64,000 bases of DNA from Syncephalis plumigaleata. Its lineage: Eukaryota > Zoopagomycota > Zoopagomycetes > Zoopagales > Piptocephalidaceae. Position 1 is the first letter of the stretch. Every line of letters starts with the position of its first letter. The DNA lies in NCBI GenBank assembly GCA_025201365.1, contig JAIXMF010000002.1, positions 2,285,015 to 2,349,014 of the forward strand, read 5' to 3'. A program made the translations under genes and the position numbers. Shown piece after piece: positions 36,705 through 47,262 of the stretch. The notes under the pieces are model-generated. The model worked only from the letters and a program-made list of their open reading frames with translations, was not told where the DNA came from and searched no databases.

Positions 36705-37892
36705 AATAGATAGTTGCGGTATTATTAAGGAATAGCGGGATCAGATAGAAGGTGAATAGACGACGAGAAGTAATTAGAAAAAAGAAATTACGATAAAACC
36801 GCTAGCAGAACACTTTAAAAGAAGTAAAGGAGAAAAGGCGAATGAAACGAGCTGCACAACACATACATATAAAACGATAAACAAATAATACGCAAAAAAA
36901 AGTAGAACCAATTAACAACTGGTACCGCTGCTTATTGCTACTCTTATTGCTACTGCGAGTGTTATTGTTATTCGTCAATACAAATAGTAAGATAGAGAAT
37001 AGAATAGAAAATACTAGAAAAGAGGAGCATACGTGAACAAACAAGCAATAACTAACTAAATATAAAGACAAGGGGCGAATATATACGCGACGATCTTTCT
37101 TCAGTAATGGGATGATGAATGGACAAGGACATGCATAGATGACATGGTATTACAAGAATGATGATTAAGGATCATCTTCATTATTATAAATGCGTGTCTA
37201 TTTATACAAGTAATGGATGCATGTCACTAGGTAATTTTTCATTTTATATAGCAAGATGTTCGATTTTATGGTAACGGCTAGGCAGTGCCATGCCTTTCCA
37301 CTCTACAATGATTCACTTGTTAATGAGTGAATGATGATACCGCTCTAATAGAATCTGCTATTATTTCCTAACTGCCATGACAATGAAGTGTGCACCAGGT
37401 ATCTCTTCTATCTTTATTCTATGAATGTGGTCCCATGAATAATGTGATAATGCATTACTATTACGGTTACCTTGTAGATATGCCTATAATGGAACGGGTT
37501 ACTTGGTCGATGATGTTCTACATATACATGCATAGGTGTCTACTGATAGGTACCATTTACTACTGCTATTACTATTACGTACATATGAAAGAGACATCAG
37601 TTTAAGGAAGAACCACTCATTGTAGTCACTTCTTACTCATTCTTGTTACATTCTCACTTTCATTCAACTAATTTCGCCATCATCACTTTGTATACATATT
37701 ATATTGTTGGTGCCTACTCATAGAACGTATTGTTTGCATAATCTGTTTCCTTGATTTGTTATTATATTGTTGTTGTTGTTGTTGTTGTTGTTGTCATTAG
37801 TATTCCTTTCTTTGTTTTCTAGTAACGTACTATTCTGTTGCATAGTAGTATATAGTTTCTTCCTCTTGTTCTTACTAATTCCTCTTTACCTT
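36705..37892. other. intergenic between divergent ZIP and DHHC genes
   Basis: About 1.2 kb, AT-rich, with a (gtt)n run at 37766-37795 immediately upstream of the DHHC start. No gene supported. Confidence 0.45.
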
Positions 37893-40566
37893 ATGTCGCA
37901 TCATGTCGGGTCCTCCTCGTCACCGACACCTCCTTCTATTGTCGTGCAATCAGTGGTTGACCCTGAATTACTAGAAATATCTCCCGTAGATAATAAGCAT
38001 AACCCATTGTCGAACCCTATATCCATATCCTCCAATTGTAGTGACTCGAATAATTGTTATTCCTCTAATAGTAATGGTCAGGCAACGCTGTCTATTGTGA
38101 CGCGGATTGCTACCGTCCCCGACCCTCTAGTTATTGATATGGATCAATCTCATTGTCGCACGTTATCACATGTAGCCGATACTCGAACGACACTTTATTC
38201 CACGACAAACCATGATAAATACGATACTGCTACTAATAATCATAGACAGCCACCATCATCAGCGTCGCCACCATTAACTGATATACCTCTACATAATAGA
38301 TTAAATGGATCACAAACGACAAAAGAGCTACGTTGTTCATCTCATGATACACCATATCAATCGGATACCGCTCATATCTACAGCAGTACAATGGATACAT
38401 TATGCGGTATTGATGCATGGCCTAGTGATAATGAGGAAGGCGAGCATGTTCATACAAGGCCCTATCGATATCAAGCAAGCTTATTAGACTCGTCAACCAC
38501 ACCGACTGAACCATGGCCATTGCGAGATAAACACGGTGATGATGATGGTGATGGTGATGATGGCAATGACGACGACAATCATGATGATGTCATTAATACG
38601 TCGTCAACCCTATCAAAGAATGGCACTTCCTCTATGTTAACCAGTGATACATTATTGACACCACCGACAGCCATTTCTCGTAAGAAGCCTAGTATCGCAC
38701 CAGCTATTCTTCCACATCGTCAGTCAAGTAGAACTGCAGTAGTGTTGTCAACGACTACTAGAATGACCATAGTGCCATCTTCAGAGCATTGGGATACACA
38801 TAGACATGGATTGGCAGTAAAGAACAATATTACAAATAATCCTAATAATCTTGACACTATTATTGATAATAACAATAGTAGTAGCAGTAGTAGTAACAGT
38901 AACCATAGTAGTGATGATGCTGCTGCTGCTGCTAATATAACGGATGATAATACATCTGCTGAGCATAGAATGACAATTAGTCTAGAGGATAGATCGACCA
39001 TTACACCGTGGGATGTTAATCCATTGATCCCTCCTCCTCCTCCCACTCAACCGGCACATAGATCGTCTACTTCAACATCTGAATCGAGTAGTAGTCATGC
39101 CTCACATGCCTCGTTTGTATGGCCTCGTCCTATGACGTGGTATCGACGAACGGCATGCCAGCCACCTTACGATCCATTCTTCTTTGGTACTTGGCTTTTA
39201 CGGCTATTATGATCGGTGTATTCGAGGCGTTTACCGTGCGTCTCCTGTCATCCGACGTACGAATGGGATTCCAGATTGGATTTGCGGGACTGGTTGCTCT
39301 CACTCTATCGGCCATGCTTTATACGACTATTGCAGATACGGAGGATCCAGTGGTAAGGGAAGCACGTAGATCGGGCGTGCAACGCAATGTAAACTATCGA
39401 TTACGACGGGGAGTCGGTGTACGTGATAATCGAGGCCGATGTCGTGTCTGTCGTGTCGTTACGTGAGTATAATCATACTATTCCATATGAGATATAAGCT
39501 TATACGTTATTATTATTATTATTATTATTATTATTGCTATTACGATTAGTGCGTCTAGTACACGACATTGTAAATTATGTAATAAATGCGTGGCAGTTCA
39601 CGATCATCATTGTCGCTGGCTTAACTGCTGTATAGGCCATACTAACTACTGGTGAGTAATTGAGAAAGTAAGCGTTGATGGCGTGTGTATGTGTATACTC
39701 ACACCGATGAATGATATCAGGTCATTTTGCGTTACAGTCGTCGCCTCCATTGCTACGGCATTGATGATCGTATCGATATCATGCTATTTGCTAGCATTAG
39801 CCGGTGTAGATCATACTCATTTTGCACGAAATGGTAAGTACTTGATCATAGTAGAATGATATCTATGGTATATATTTATTAATCAAAACATATGATGATT
39901 GTCAGCCATGTTCGTGTTTAATTATTACGCAAAACCAGATACAGACTTCGGTTACGCCTATGCCGGTGGTGTGGTCGTGTGTTGTCTTCAGCTTTTCTTC
40001 ACGGTGCTATTTCTAATACCATTACTACATTTACTAGTATTCCATATACGATTGTGTAAGTATACTACTTGCAAGTAAGATTCACTGTCAAAATGATTAA
40101 TACGGAATATACCGTGTCATAACAGGGATCTTGGGCATGACGACATCGGTATTCCTGACTGAACGACGCTACTCGCGGGAAAGAACACGTATTTCATGGC
40201 GAGACTGTGGACCCGCGCATAATCATCTATCGACAGCGGCTTCCGCATCATCATCGATGGATACAGCGCGTAATCCATGGACACAGCATATTCCACGACG
40301 TACACGATTCCGTCGTACACTCTATCAGTATTACACGGTATGTATGCATACATGATATGAGCAATTGCAATAACCTGACTAATGATTATGTATTTATTTA
40401 GAAATATAAACCGCCATCAGGTGTTTGGAGTCGTGTTTGTCGACGATCATCGGTTGGCGGTCTAGGTCCATGCGCACAACGACGAGCATCTAGTCGGGAA
40501 CACTTTTCCTCACCGTCTATGACACAGCCGACTATCATTAATAGGACGGAGCAAGTGTTACAGTAG
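37893..40566 (+). CDS. DHHC palmitoyltransferase with long disordered N-terminus
   Basis: Transfers palmitate to protein cysteines at a membrane. The catalytic exon (39550-39651) encodes [20 protein letters not shown], followed by CCIGHTNYW; this Cys-rich form is closest to ZDHHC1/11. Membrane helices follow in exons 3 and 4. The TTxE motif is reduced to TTSVF. The first 400 residues are Ser/Thr/Asp-rich and low in complexity. Exons: 37893-39462, 39550-39651, 39721-39833, 39906-40055, 40126-40337, 40402-40566. Before helix 1 the frame changes. Either a 74-bp intron at 39088-39161 (gtagta...gccag) is removed, or one T is missing in the run 39196-39199; both give a full frame (745 or 770 residues). 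The first intron of the catalytic half holds an (att)n run. Confidence 0.85.
39507..39535. repeat. (ATT)n microsatellite in an intron
   Basis: Nine to ten copies of a trinucleotide inside the intron just before the DHHC-encoding exon. Confidence 0.9.
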
Positions 40567-40744
40567 CTTTATTAATCCTTTTCTTTTCTTTTTCTTTTAT
40601 ATCATATGCTATATTCTAGTGTTAATTTATCATTCTACAAAATAAGCTATTTACATACATGTACATGTATCAATATTGTAATTTATATATATATATATAT
40701 TAATGACAAGTGGAAAAAATAATTATAAATGAAATACTAAAATG

Positions 40745-42845
40745 TTAATTGTCGCCTACAAGACGTGCTATAATGCCGTAGTAACCACGTTGAATACTAC
40801 CGGGTGATGTTTGGTAAACGGACATTAAAGCGCCCATACCAAAGACAAAGTAGAGCAGTTCGCCATTCGGAATAACTCGCCACCATTGCCATTTAACGCC
40901 GCAGTTCCATGTTGTCTCCAGTGCTCGTGTCAGGCAGTACATGCCAAGTTCGAGTCGACGACCTGGTGCATCGATAGTGGCACAGAATCCCGCGGCTGCA
41001 CCGCCGATTAATTTACTACAAAGGGAAATAATGAGTTAATCATTTTTCTACTATTACTACAATGAATGTTACTTACAAAACAATGCTATCACGCTGGAGT
41101 AGATGACGCAACCAGCATGGTACTAAAAAGGCTAGGGTAACGTAGGATGAAAGGAATAGTGCACTACGTACAGTGCCCTTGACTATTCGACGTATTACAT
41201 CCAATGGACTAGATTGACATACATATAATAAATATATACAATGATTGGCATATTAGTCTACTGATCATGTGCAGCAATAACAACAATCACTTACTTTGTT
41301 AGTATCTTCTTACGAGCATAGAATAGTACGGTAATCTAGAATAGTGTAACAATGTGAATGAGTAACTGTGTGTGTGTGTGTGTAATCAAGTCATTAGTGT
41401 ATATGACTACTTACCACGTTCAATGGCAGTATAACTTGGTACTACGCGTTAACTCGTCCAAGAACAAGTTGAAACTGTACACAGTACAATTAGACGTCCA
41501 ATGATGTTCGAGGGCACACGACACGAAATCATGATGTATATCAGGTCGCATCTGAACTGCTTGTGCAATGGGCACGTTATCGCGTATGAAATCGGCCGAA
41601 GAAGTACCTATGGGGATACGATGTGGTAATGCCGTGTATTTACCGCTATAGCCGAACATACGCTTCATCGTTCGACTTGCGTTGTCGAGTGCAGCGCGTG
41701 AATTCTTTCCATACTGTTTACCAACACCACCATGCTGAATTAAGAAACTAAGATACGAACCCTGTATGACAACAATAGGGTTATTCTCATGTTCTACTTG
41801 TCATTATCTGCTAATAACTTACCGGTATTTGACGAGGTTCGTAGAATAGAGTAAATATAATGATGGCACCTGTAACCATCATTAGTCCGGTACCGGCCCA
41901 TTTACGTGAGAACAAGTCCATGAAGCTCCTTTTCTTCTTCAGTTCGGCATCTAGCATGTTGGGTGGCACGGAAAGACGAAGCTATAAATGACATTAACAT
42001 TGTGTTACATAAACAATTAGCATACTTGTTCGAGTGATTACTCATTTTACCTACCAGTTCACGTCGCTGTTGATCACGCCGCACCTTCCATTGATTGAAT
42101 AGACTGGTGCACATATACTGCGCACCACGTGTGGACAAATACAATGCCACGGCAATCCGTCTACCTCGGTTATTATCAAGTAGTAGGGCCAATCCTGCAA
42201 TGCAACCGGCGATAAACGCGTTTACCGGTTCATTCTTCCCCTCGGTATCCGTGCGTAAATGTCGTAGTGCATATAGAGATGATTTATACGCACCGACCAT
42301 ACTAGCGATGAACAAGGCAAAGCGTGCTGTATCCATACCAAGTTGCTTTCTAATCAGCATTGGACTATAGAATGATAGCAATGATGCATAAGTTGATTAT
42401 GTAAATGGAAACAGCAGGCAGTGTCCTCATGGCCACACTTACTTTTTCAACACTTTCCCGGTTAGTAAGGCGGGTAGTAAGCCAATCAACACTTTGACAC
42501 TGTAACTCATGCCGAGTGATTTGATAAAACCTCGCACGGCATTTTGTACACAATTCTTGCCCGTATGTCGACATCCTTTTGGGCATTGAGGTACTCGCGA
42601 GGATCTAGCAGGTTGTCCTGCACCACCATGGTACTCCTCGATATCTTGTGCCAATGCATAAAGATTCTGACTATTATTTGGATATAGGAAAAGGAAGTGA
42701 TAATGTGAACAACATTGTTACTGTTGTATTATTACAATAACAGTTACCTGCTATTCGTTTTTAAACGCTCTTGGAATTGACGTAGACCATTAAAGAACGC
42801 CAATTTCTCATCGTCAGTAATGGCCAACGAGGTGGCTCGCGCCAT
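40745..42845 (-). CDS. TMEM135-family membrane protein
   Basis: TMEM135 proteins are multi-pass proteins of peroxisomes and mitochondria, linked in animals to organelle dynamics and lipid handling. The start at 42845 gives MARATSLAITDDEKLAFFNG. The Cys-rich N-terminal block follows (QCPKGCRHTGKNC then GFIKSLGMSYSVKVLIGLLP). Next comes a typical central part: FALFIASMVGAYKSSLYALR, NAFIAGCIAGLALLLDNNRG and VALYLSTRGAQ. The C-terminal half has a HDFVSCALEHH segment and the closing GELLYFVFGMGALMSVYQ helix. At least eight exons are needed. The gene lies tail to tail with the DHHC gene, 180 bp apart. Family call is from motif order, not alignment. Confidence 0.75.
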
Positions 42846-43531
42846 AACATCCACAGCACTAGACCACAACATTTAGATAATATCGAGGATAGACGAGTAA
42901 TAGCAATACTAATAAGCAACACACACACACGCTTTGATACAATAACACTCAATAGCAATAAAGATAAAGATAAACACGAATGGTGTCGTTTTATAAGAAG
43001 CTAGTCGTTGATTAGCAAGTACTTTATATATACCGCTTATCTATTCCCCTCACTCGTGTATTTCCCCAATCGCGCCACATTATGGTAGAGAGAGAGAGAT
43101 AATGAGCGATACTCCGAATGGTACTACTAGTTTTTACCCCAATCAATGGGAACCCGCGCGATAATGCAAACATTCCACCAATGAAAACAGAATGGACAAA
43201 CCTCAGACAAAGCGTTTGCCCAACCATGCACAAGCCTCCATTATTTATTCATGGCACGCTAATCATGGCACGCTATAGGAGAAAAGCTGAAGAGAAATAG
43301 TGCATCTACAGCTATCAAATGATACGGGCCTATTTTGATTACGATAGATTTGAAGCAAGAACAAGCAGATAAGAGACTAGACATGACAGCTATTGTAATA
43401 AACAGTATATTATTCAATATAAATGATGTATACAACAGTTACTAGAATACGATCATCAATAGCATCAATGTTAATGAATTACGAATAGTTATTAATAGTA
43501 ATTTGTTTTGATTAAGAATGATTTGATCTTT
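42846..43531. other. intergenic upstream of the retroelement cluster
   Basis: About 690 bp between the TMEM135-like start and the first copy of the 16-bp target sequence. AT-rich; short frames only (43024-43300), no support for a gene. Confidence 0.45.
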
Positions 43532-43547
43532 TCTCTTTCCTCACCGT
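43532..43547 (+). repeat. 16-bp direct repeat, copy 1
   Basis: TCTCTTTCCTCACCGT. Identical to copies at 44927-44942 and 45168-45183. Copies 1 and 2 also share the next base G. Interpreted as a target-site duplication bounding the ORF1 element. Confidence 0.8.
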
Positions 43548-44926
43548 GCGGACTTTTTCCTTTTTTCACTCACTCCACACACCAAATATAAGATCTGTGG
43601 TAATGCCGCTCGTCGAAGGCTTGTCCTTCGCAGAAGCAATGAAGCGGATCTCTAGGAGTGCACTGGGAGTCGATCATAAACAGTCTCTTCTAGATACTCC
43701 TGAGTGTGACCCTGAAAGCGGCCACCCGCTGCCGCGTACTTTCCTTCCAAATGCCATTGAATTTAACTTTACTGGTGTTCCAGGACTTCCTGACGAATTC
43801 TTGAGAGCACTACACGGGAAATATGGCGAACGAGTCCGCTCGGTCCGCCGTATGTTGAACTCCAAGTTCCAACTAGGTTTCAAGCCTAACGAGGATCTTA
43901 CTAAGGTTCTGTTAGATGGCTTCACATATGGCAGTTTCACGATTCCTATAAATCGCGCTTACGCCCCAAACGCTCATGTACTGTGTATCACGGTATCTGA
44001 CCTTGCAGTAACAGATCCGGACGGAACCACCAAGGCTCTCAAGCAGCATTTCCGCCAATATGGCACCATTGCGGACATTCGTCTGCATTACGCTGGCTCG
44101 ACGAACTGGCTGGAGCCTTCCGCTGCTGTTTACTTAGACATATCGGCCGAGCCATCGGTCGCGAAAACAATCGAACGCTGCCCCATCATTCTTGGACAGG
44201 TGGCTACACTTCGCTGGCGCAATGCGCCTCCCCTCTGCGTTTACTGCAAAGCAACGGGTCACTCAGTCGGTGGCTGTAGCGCTTTACGGCGCAAGAAAGA
44301 TCGTTTGAAGGCACAAGGCAAATCAAACCCCAATCCACGAAGCCGCAAACGTCGGCGTCAAGTAAATTCAAGTTCAAACGAGCAACTCGATGCAACTACT
44401 GAATCTCCATCTGCTCCAGAAGCACCCATGCATGCGGTTTCGACTATTGATACCCATTCTCAAGCTGCCCAGCAGTCTAAGAGCAACTGCACCAAGTCAG
44501 ATTCATCTTCATCGACGCATCGGTCGTCAGATAAAAATAAGCCGCCGTCCCAGACGAAGCCGGCTGAAGATAATACTAAAAAGAAGCTGACTGCAAAGTC
44601 AGGAAGTGGAGACAAACCTATAACTCGCTCTGTCACAGCCAAGAACATGTTCGCGGCTTTGTGGGAAGGCGCAGCCGAAGAGCAATCAGCGACGAAACCG
44701 GCCGAAGATCCTCCTCATGATTGGAACGAAGAGATGGATGATTTCGAAGCCATGACCGAAGCTGGCCTCATGGATTTCTCTGAATAATGTAGTAACGGAC
44801 AATCCAGTCTACATCAATGTACCAGCCAAAGCACAAATAGTTTGCTAAAACTGTTTTTTAATTTTCCACACTTGCGTATGATTTATTTATGTATTATTAG
44901 TTATAATAAATCTACACTATTCTCTC
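43548..44926 (+). mobile_element. ORF1-only non-LTR retroelement (half-LINE-like), apparently intact
   Basis: A 1.38-kb unit between two identical 16-bp repeats. It contains one complete frame of LINE ORF1 type, a short A/T-rich 3' region with aataaa, and no reverse transcriptase or endonuclease frame on either side. This is the arrangement of half-LINEs (HAL1-like), which must borrow enzymes from an autonomous partner. Base composition of the ORF is clearly more GC-rich than flanking DNA. The 3' end (aataaatctacactatt) resembles that of the 225-bp unit next to it (aataaaaacattatt). Age must be low, because frame and flanking repeats are intact. The identity as a mobile element is inferred from the repeats and the protein type. 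Confidence 0.65.
43603..44787 (+). CDS. LINE ORF1-like nucleic-acid-binding protein with CCHC zinc knuckle
   Basis: 394 residues from ATG 43603, no introns. Residues about 115-205 look like an RRM-like fold (CITVSDLAVTDPDGTTKAL, then FRQYGTIADIRLHYAG) as in ORF1p of Tad/L1-type elements. A zinc knuckle follows at C212, C215, H220, C225 (CVYCKATGHSVGGC, Cx2Cx4Hx4C). Then come a basic stretch (RSRKRRRQ) that could bind RNA or direct nuclear import, a long Ser/Lys/Thr linker, and an acidic C-terminus (DWNEEMDDFEAM). ORF1 proteins coat the element RNA. Retroviral or LTR Gag is less likely, since no protease, RT or LTR is present. No stop or frame break occurs. Confidence 0.75.
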   Translation: MPLVEGLSFAEAMKRISRSALGVDHKQSLLDTPECDPESGHPLPRTFLPNAIEFNFTGVPGLPDEFLRALHGKYGERVRSVRRMLNSKFQLGFKPNEDLTKVLLDGFTYGSFTIPINRAYAPNAHVLCITVSDLAVTDPDGTTKALKQHFRQYGTIADIRLHYAGSTNWLEPSAAVYLDISAEPSVAKTIERCPIILGQVATLRWRNAPPLCVYCKATGHSVGGCSALRRKKDRLKAQGKSNPNPRSRKRRRQVNSSSNEQLDATTESPSAPEAPMHAVSTIDTHSQAAQQSKSNCTKSDSSSSTHRSSDKNKPPSQTKPAEDNTKKKLTAKSGSGDKPITRSVTAKNMFAALWEGAAEEQSATKPAEDPPHDWNEEMDDFEAMTEAGLMDFSE

Positions 44927-44942
44927 TCTCTTTCCTCACCGT
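44927..44942 (+). repeat. 16-bp direct repeat, copy 2
   Basis: TCTCTTTCCTCACCGT, directly after the A/T-rich 3' end of the ORF1 element and preceded by a further tctctc run. Confidence 0.8.
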
Positions 44943-45167
44943 GACAAACCGTCTGATCACCAACATATATTCAACTCATGGTCCTATACATTACAAAATA
45001 TTATACGAGCAAAATATCGCACAGCGTTAACGCTTTCGTCTACTTCGACATTTGGTCACAAGTGGCAATGGTTATGCGATGCCTTAAATGTAAATTTTCA
45101 CTCCCCATTATCGACTGATGGATAAAATTTGTTAATTTTCTTTATTGGTCAATAAAAACATTATTTC
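44943..45167 (+). mobile_element. 225-bp non-coding insertion between direct repeats (SINE-like candidate)
   Basis: Bounded by copies 2 and 3 of the same 16-bp sequence. It has no coding capacity. Its 3' end (caataaaaacattatt) resembles the 3' end of the ORF1 element, as expected when a short element uses the machinery of a longer one. No tRNA A or B box was found by eye, so calling it a SINE is only a hypothesis. It could equally be a heavily 5'-truncated copy of an autonomous element. Confidence 0.4.
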
Positions 45168-45183
45168 TCTCTTTCCTCACCGT
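45168..45183 (+). repeat. 16-bp direct repeat, copy 3
   Basis: TCTCTTTCCTCACCGT, 30 bp before the SET gene ATG, so probably the original position of the sequence in the SET gene leader or promoter. Copies 2 and 3 share two extra bases on the left. Confidence 0.8.
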
Positions 45184-45212
45184 AAAATTCACTAATCTAC
45201 TATTAGTATAGT

Positions 45213-45785
45213 ATGTTGAATAAGCAAGTTGAATCTACTCCACCAATTACTACTGATTCTAGTAGTAGCACTAATGAAGCAACACCTTATCCACATCTTA
45301 ATCAAGACGAAATACACTTGACAGATCGACGTGCCGCTTTAGTTATACGTCAACACGCGGAACGTGGTCGTGGTGTCTATACACTTGAAGATCTACCAGC
45401 ACACACGCTACTTGACGTGGCACCCGTACTGTTAATGAGTGAGTTATGCGCGCCATTCGATCATTACACGTTTTGTTGGCCGGGTGCTCGTCCACACGCG
45501 TTAGCACTGGGTATTGGCTCACTGTTAAATCATGCTGCTCAGCCTAACGCGTATTTTCTACGTGATATACCGAATGGTCTTGTACGTTTCTTTACTTTAC
45601 GACCAGTAACCGCGGGAGAGGAGTTATTCATTTCGTATGGCGATCATTTATGGTTTGTTGATGCAGATGCGTCAGAGCATCGTATAGCTGCATCTTCTAA
45701 AGAAGAAGAGGAAGAGGAAGAAACGGTTGACTCGTTCTTCGCTACCTTTCAATCGGATGATCCCCTATCATTATTTGTAGATTAA
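45213..45785 (+). CDS. small SET-domain protein
   Basis: Single exon of 190 residues, almost only a SET domain. The signature parts are visible: GRGVYTLEDLPAHTLLDV (SET-N), GIGSLLNHAAQPNAYF (the N-H substrate and cofactor pocket), and RPVTAGEELFISYGDHLWF (closing YGD with the catalytic-tyrosine region). The protein ends in a poly-Glu run and acidic tail. It should be a lysine methyltransferase; no pre-SET or post-SET cysteines are present, so a non-histone substrate is plausible. The start codon lies 30 bp downstream of the third 16-bp repeat, so the retroelement cluster sits directly in its promoter region. Confidence 0.8.
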   Translation: MLNKQVESTPPITTDSSSSTNEATPYPHLNQDEIHLTDRRAALVIRQHAERGRGVYTLEDLPAHTLLDVAPVLLMSELCAPFDHYTFCWPGARPHALALGIGSLLNHAAQPNAYFLRDIPNGLVRFFTLRPVTAGEELFISYGDHLWFVDADASEHRIAASSKEEEEEEETVDSFFATFQSDDPLSLFVD

Positions 45786-46131
45786 TATTAGATTACTATG
45801 CCTAGTCATGCATGCATATGCTTAAATAATAGGTAGGAATATAAGTGGAATGATTTCATGTCAAGTAATATCTGATTCTAATTAAAGCATGCGTGTACAT
45901 TGTAACAGTTTATTGTGAACATATCAGAGATAATAAAGCGTTTGTTATAATAACATAGTCTTATTCACTTTATACGTCAATAAGCAAGCATGATAGCAAT
46001 TATAAATGAGGCAATCCAATTAGTAGCAGAGGATTAAACAATCACGCAACAACCTATGCCTATTATATCATTATTATCTAACTATAAATTGCATAGGATG
46101 TTCTTTATTGTAATATAATAGTTAATTGAAC
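45786..46131. other. intergenic, convergent gene ends
   Basis: About 345 bp of AT-rich 3' sequence between the SET gene and the mtSSB gene. Nothing else recognised. Confidence 0.5.
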
Positions 46132-46921
46132 TTAGTATGAGCTTTCGTTGCTGCTTTCGTCACCCTCCTCGTTAGACTCGCGGTGATGACGACGATATTC
46201 GCCAAGATTTTGTACTTTATCTATAAGCCACAGTTAGTTACATCCAACATACATTGCATTATAGCATAATAATAATAATGATATATGTACTTACCAGCCA
46301 CAATGTTTGTAACGTTCTTTTGTTGTCCCTCCTTGTCAGTGTACGAGTTGTAGCGGATGGTGCCTTCTACGATGACAGTGGTACTATAATGCCGTGTTAA
46401 TACGACATCTACACGTTTAATAAATGATTGCATTACCCTTTCTTCAATGCGTCACTGTAGAAGTTGGCGCGATTTGGAGAGACGTAGGTACGAATGCGGT
46501 GCCAGTCGGTTTCCTGAACCGTCTCACCTTGAATACGTGTAATCATCGGTTAGTATTTGATACATAATAGTTACAGGTTATGACATACCTTCACGATTCT
46601 TGTGGTAGCGGTTGGTGGCCAAGGTGAAATCGACCATGGTACGCGTTTCATTCAATTCTTGAGAACGAATATCCGAGACTACGTTTCCAAGTAGAGTGGC
46701 TCGGTTATAGGATACTAGACATGCAATTAGTAAGGACACGTTTATCGCTGAGTAACTTTGTTACTTACAGTTGGCAGCAGCAGCAGTAGCAGAGAAAGTC
46801 TATTCGCGATTGATGTTAGGATCAAAAAAGAAAGAAAGAAAGATCACCAACGTGTGCACTCCATATAACTTACGCGTACACCTGCCAAGCGAGCAATCGT
46901 CGAAGTACGTAACGCGAACAT
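46132..46921 (-). CDS. mitochondrial single-stranded DNA-binding protein (RIM1/mtSSB)
   Basis: Bacterial-type SSB expected to coat single-stranded mtDNA during replication. About six exons. The first (ATG 46921) encodes a targeting start (MFALRTSTIARLAGVR) and the second an Ala-rich part (FSATAAAAN). The OB fold follows: RATLLGNVVSDIRSQ, MVDFTLATNRYHKN, ETDWHRIRTYVSPNRANFYS, TVIVEGTIRYNSYTDKEGQQ and NVTNIVAG. The C-terminal tail is acidic and Ser-rich (EEGDESSNESSY), comparable to the acidic tip of SSBs. Length is about 150 residues, the usual size. It is one of two clear mitochondrial proteins in the window, with IF1. Confidence 0.9.
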
Positions 46922-47262
46922 GGCTAGAATAGTTTTGTTTGTGCAAAGACAAGAAGAATCGGAAATAGCAAGTGTCGTAGAATCAAGCGGCAGAGAGGAT
47001 TGAAGAAGAAAAAAAGTAAGAAAAAATCGCCCTATTATTTTCATGATGACTGCAAAAACTAGCAACAAATCATCGTGACCAATTAGTTACGTCAATATCG
47101 GGAACATACAGTTAAAGATTCTACTCAATACGATGATTGCCTATGCTTGTTACTTTATTGATGCTATGTTAATAATAGATAGATAGATTGATAGATTGAT
47201 AGATAAATGGTTTACAAATGTAATGGAATAGTTCGTATAGATTACTAATGTTTAATAGTTGA
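46922..47262. other. intergenic
   Basis: About 340 bp between two minus-strand genes, with a short gata-type repeat near 47176-47205. Contains the mtSSB promoter. Confidence 0.45.

Noticed and set aside
40503-40514. A fourth TTTCCTCACCGT in the last DHHC exon.
   Set aside because: It matches only 12 bp, lies in coding sequence, and has no insertion next to it; chance or weak target preference cannot be told apart.
44842-45030. Short frame between the retroelement units.
   Set aside because: It crosses the 16-bp repeat and both unit ends, and has no protein family resemblance.
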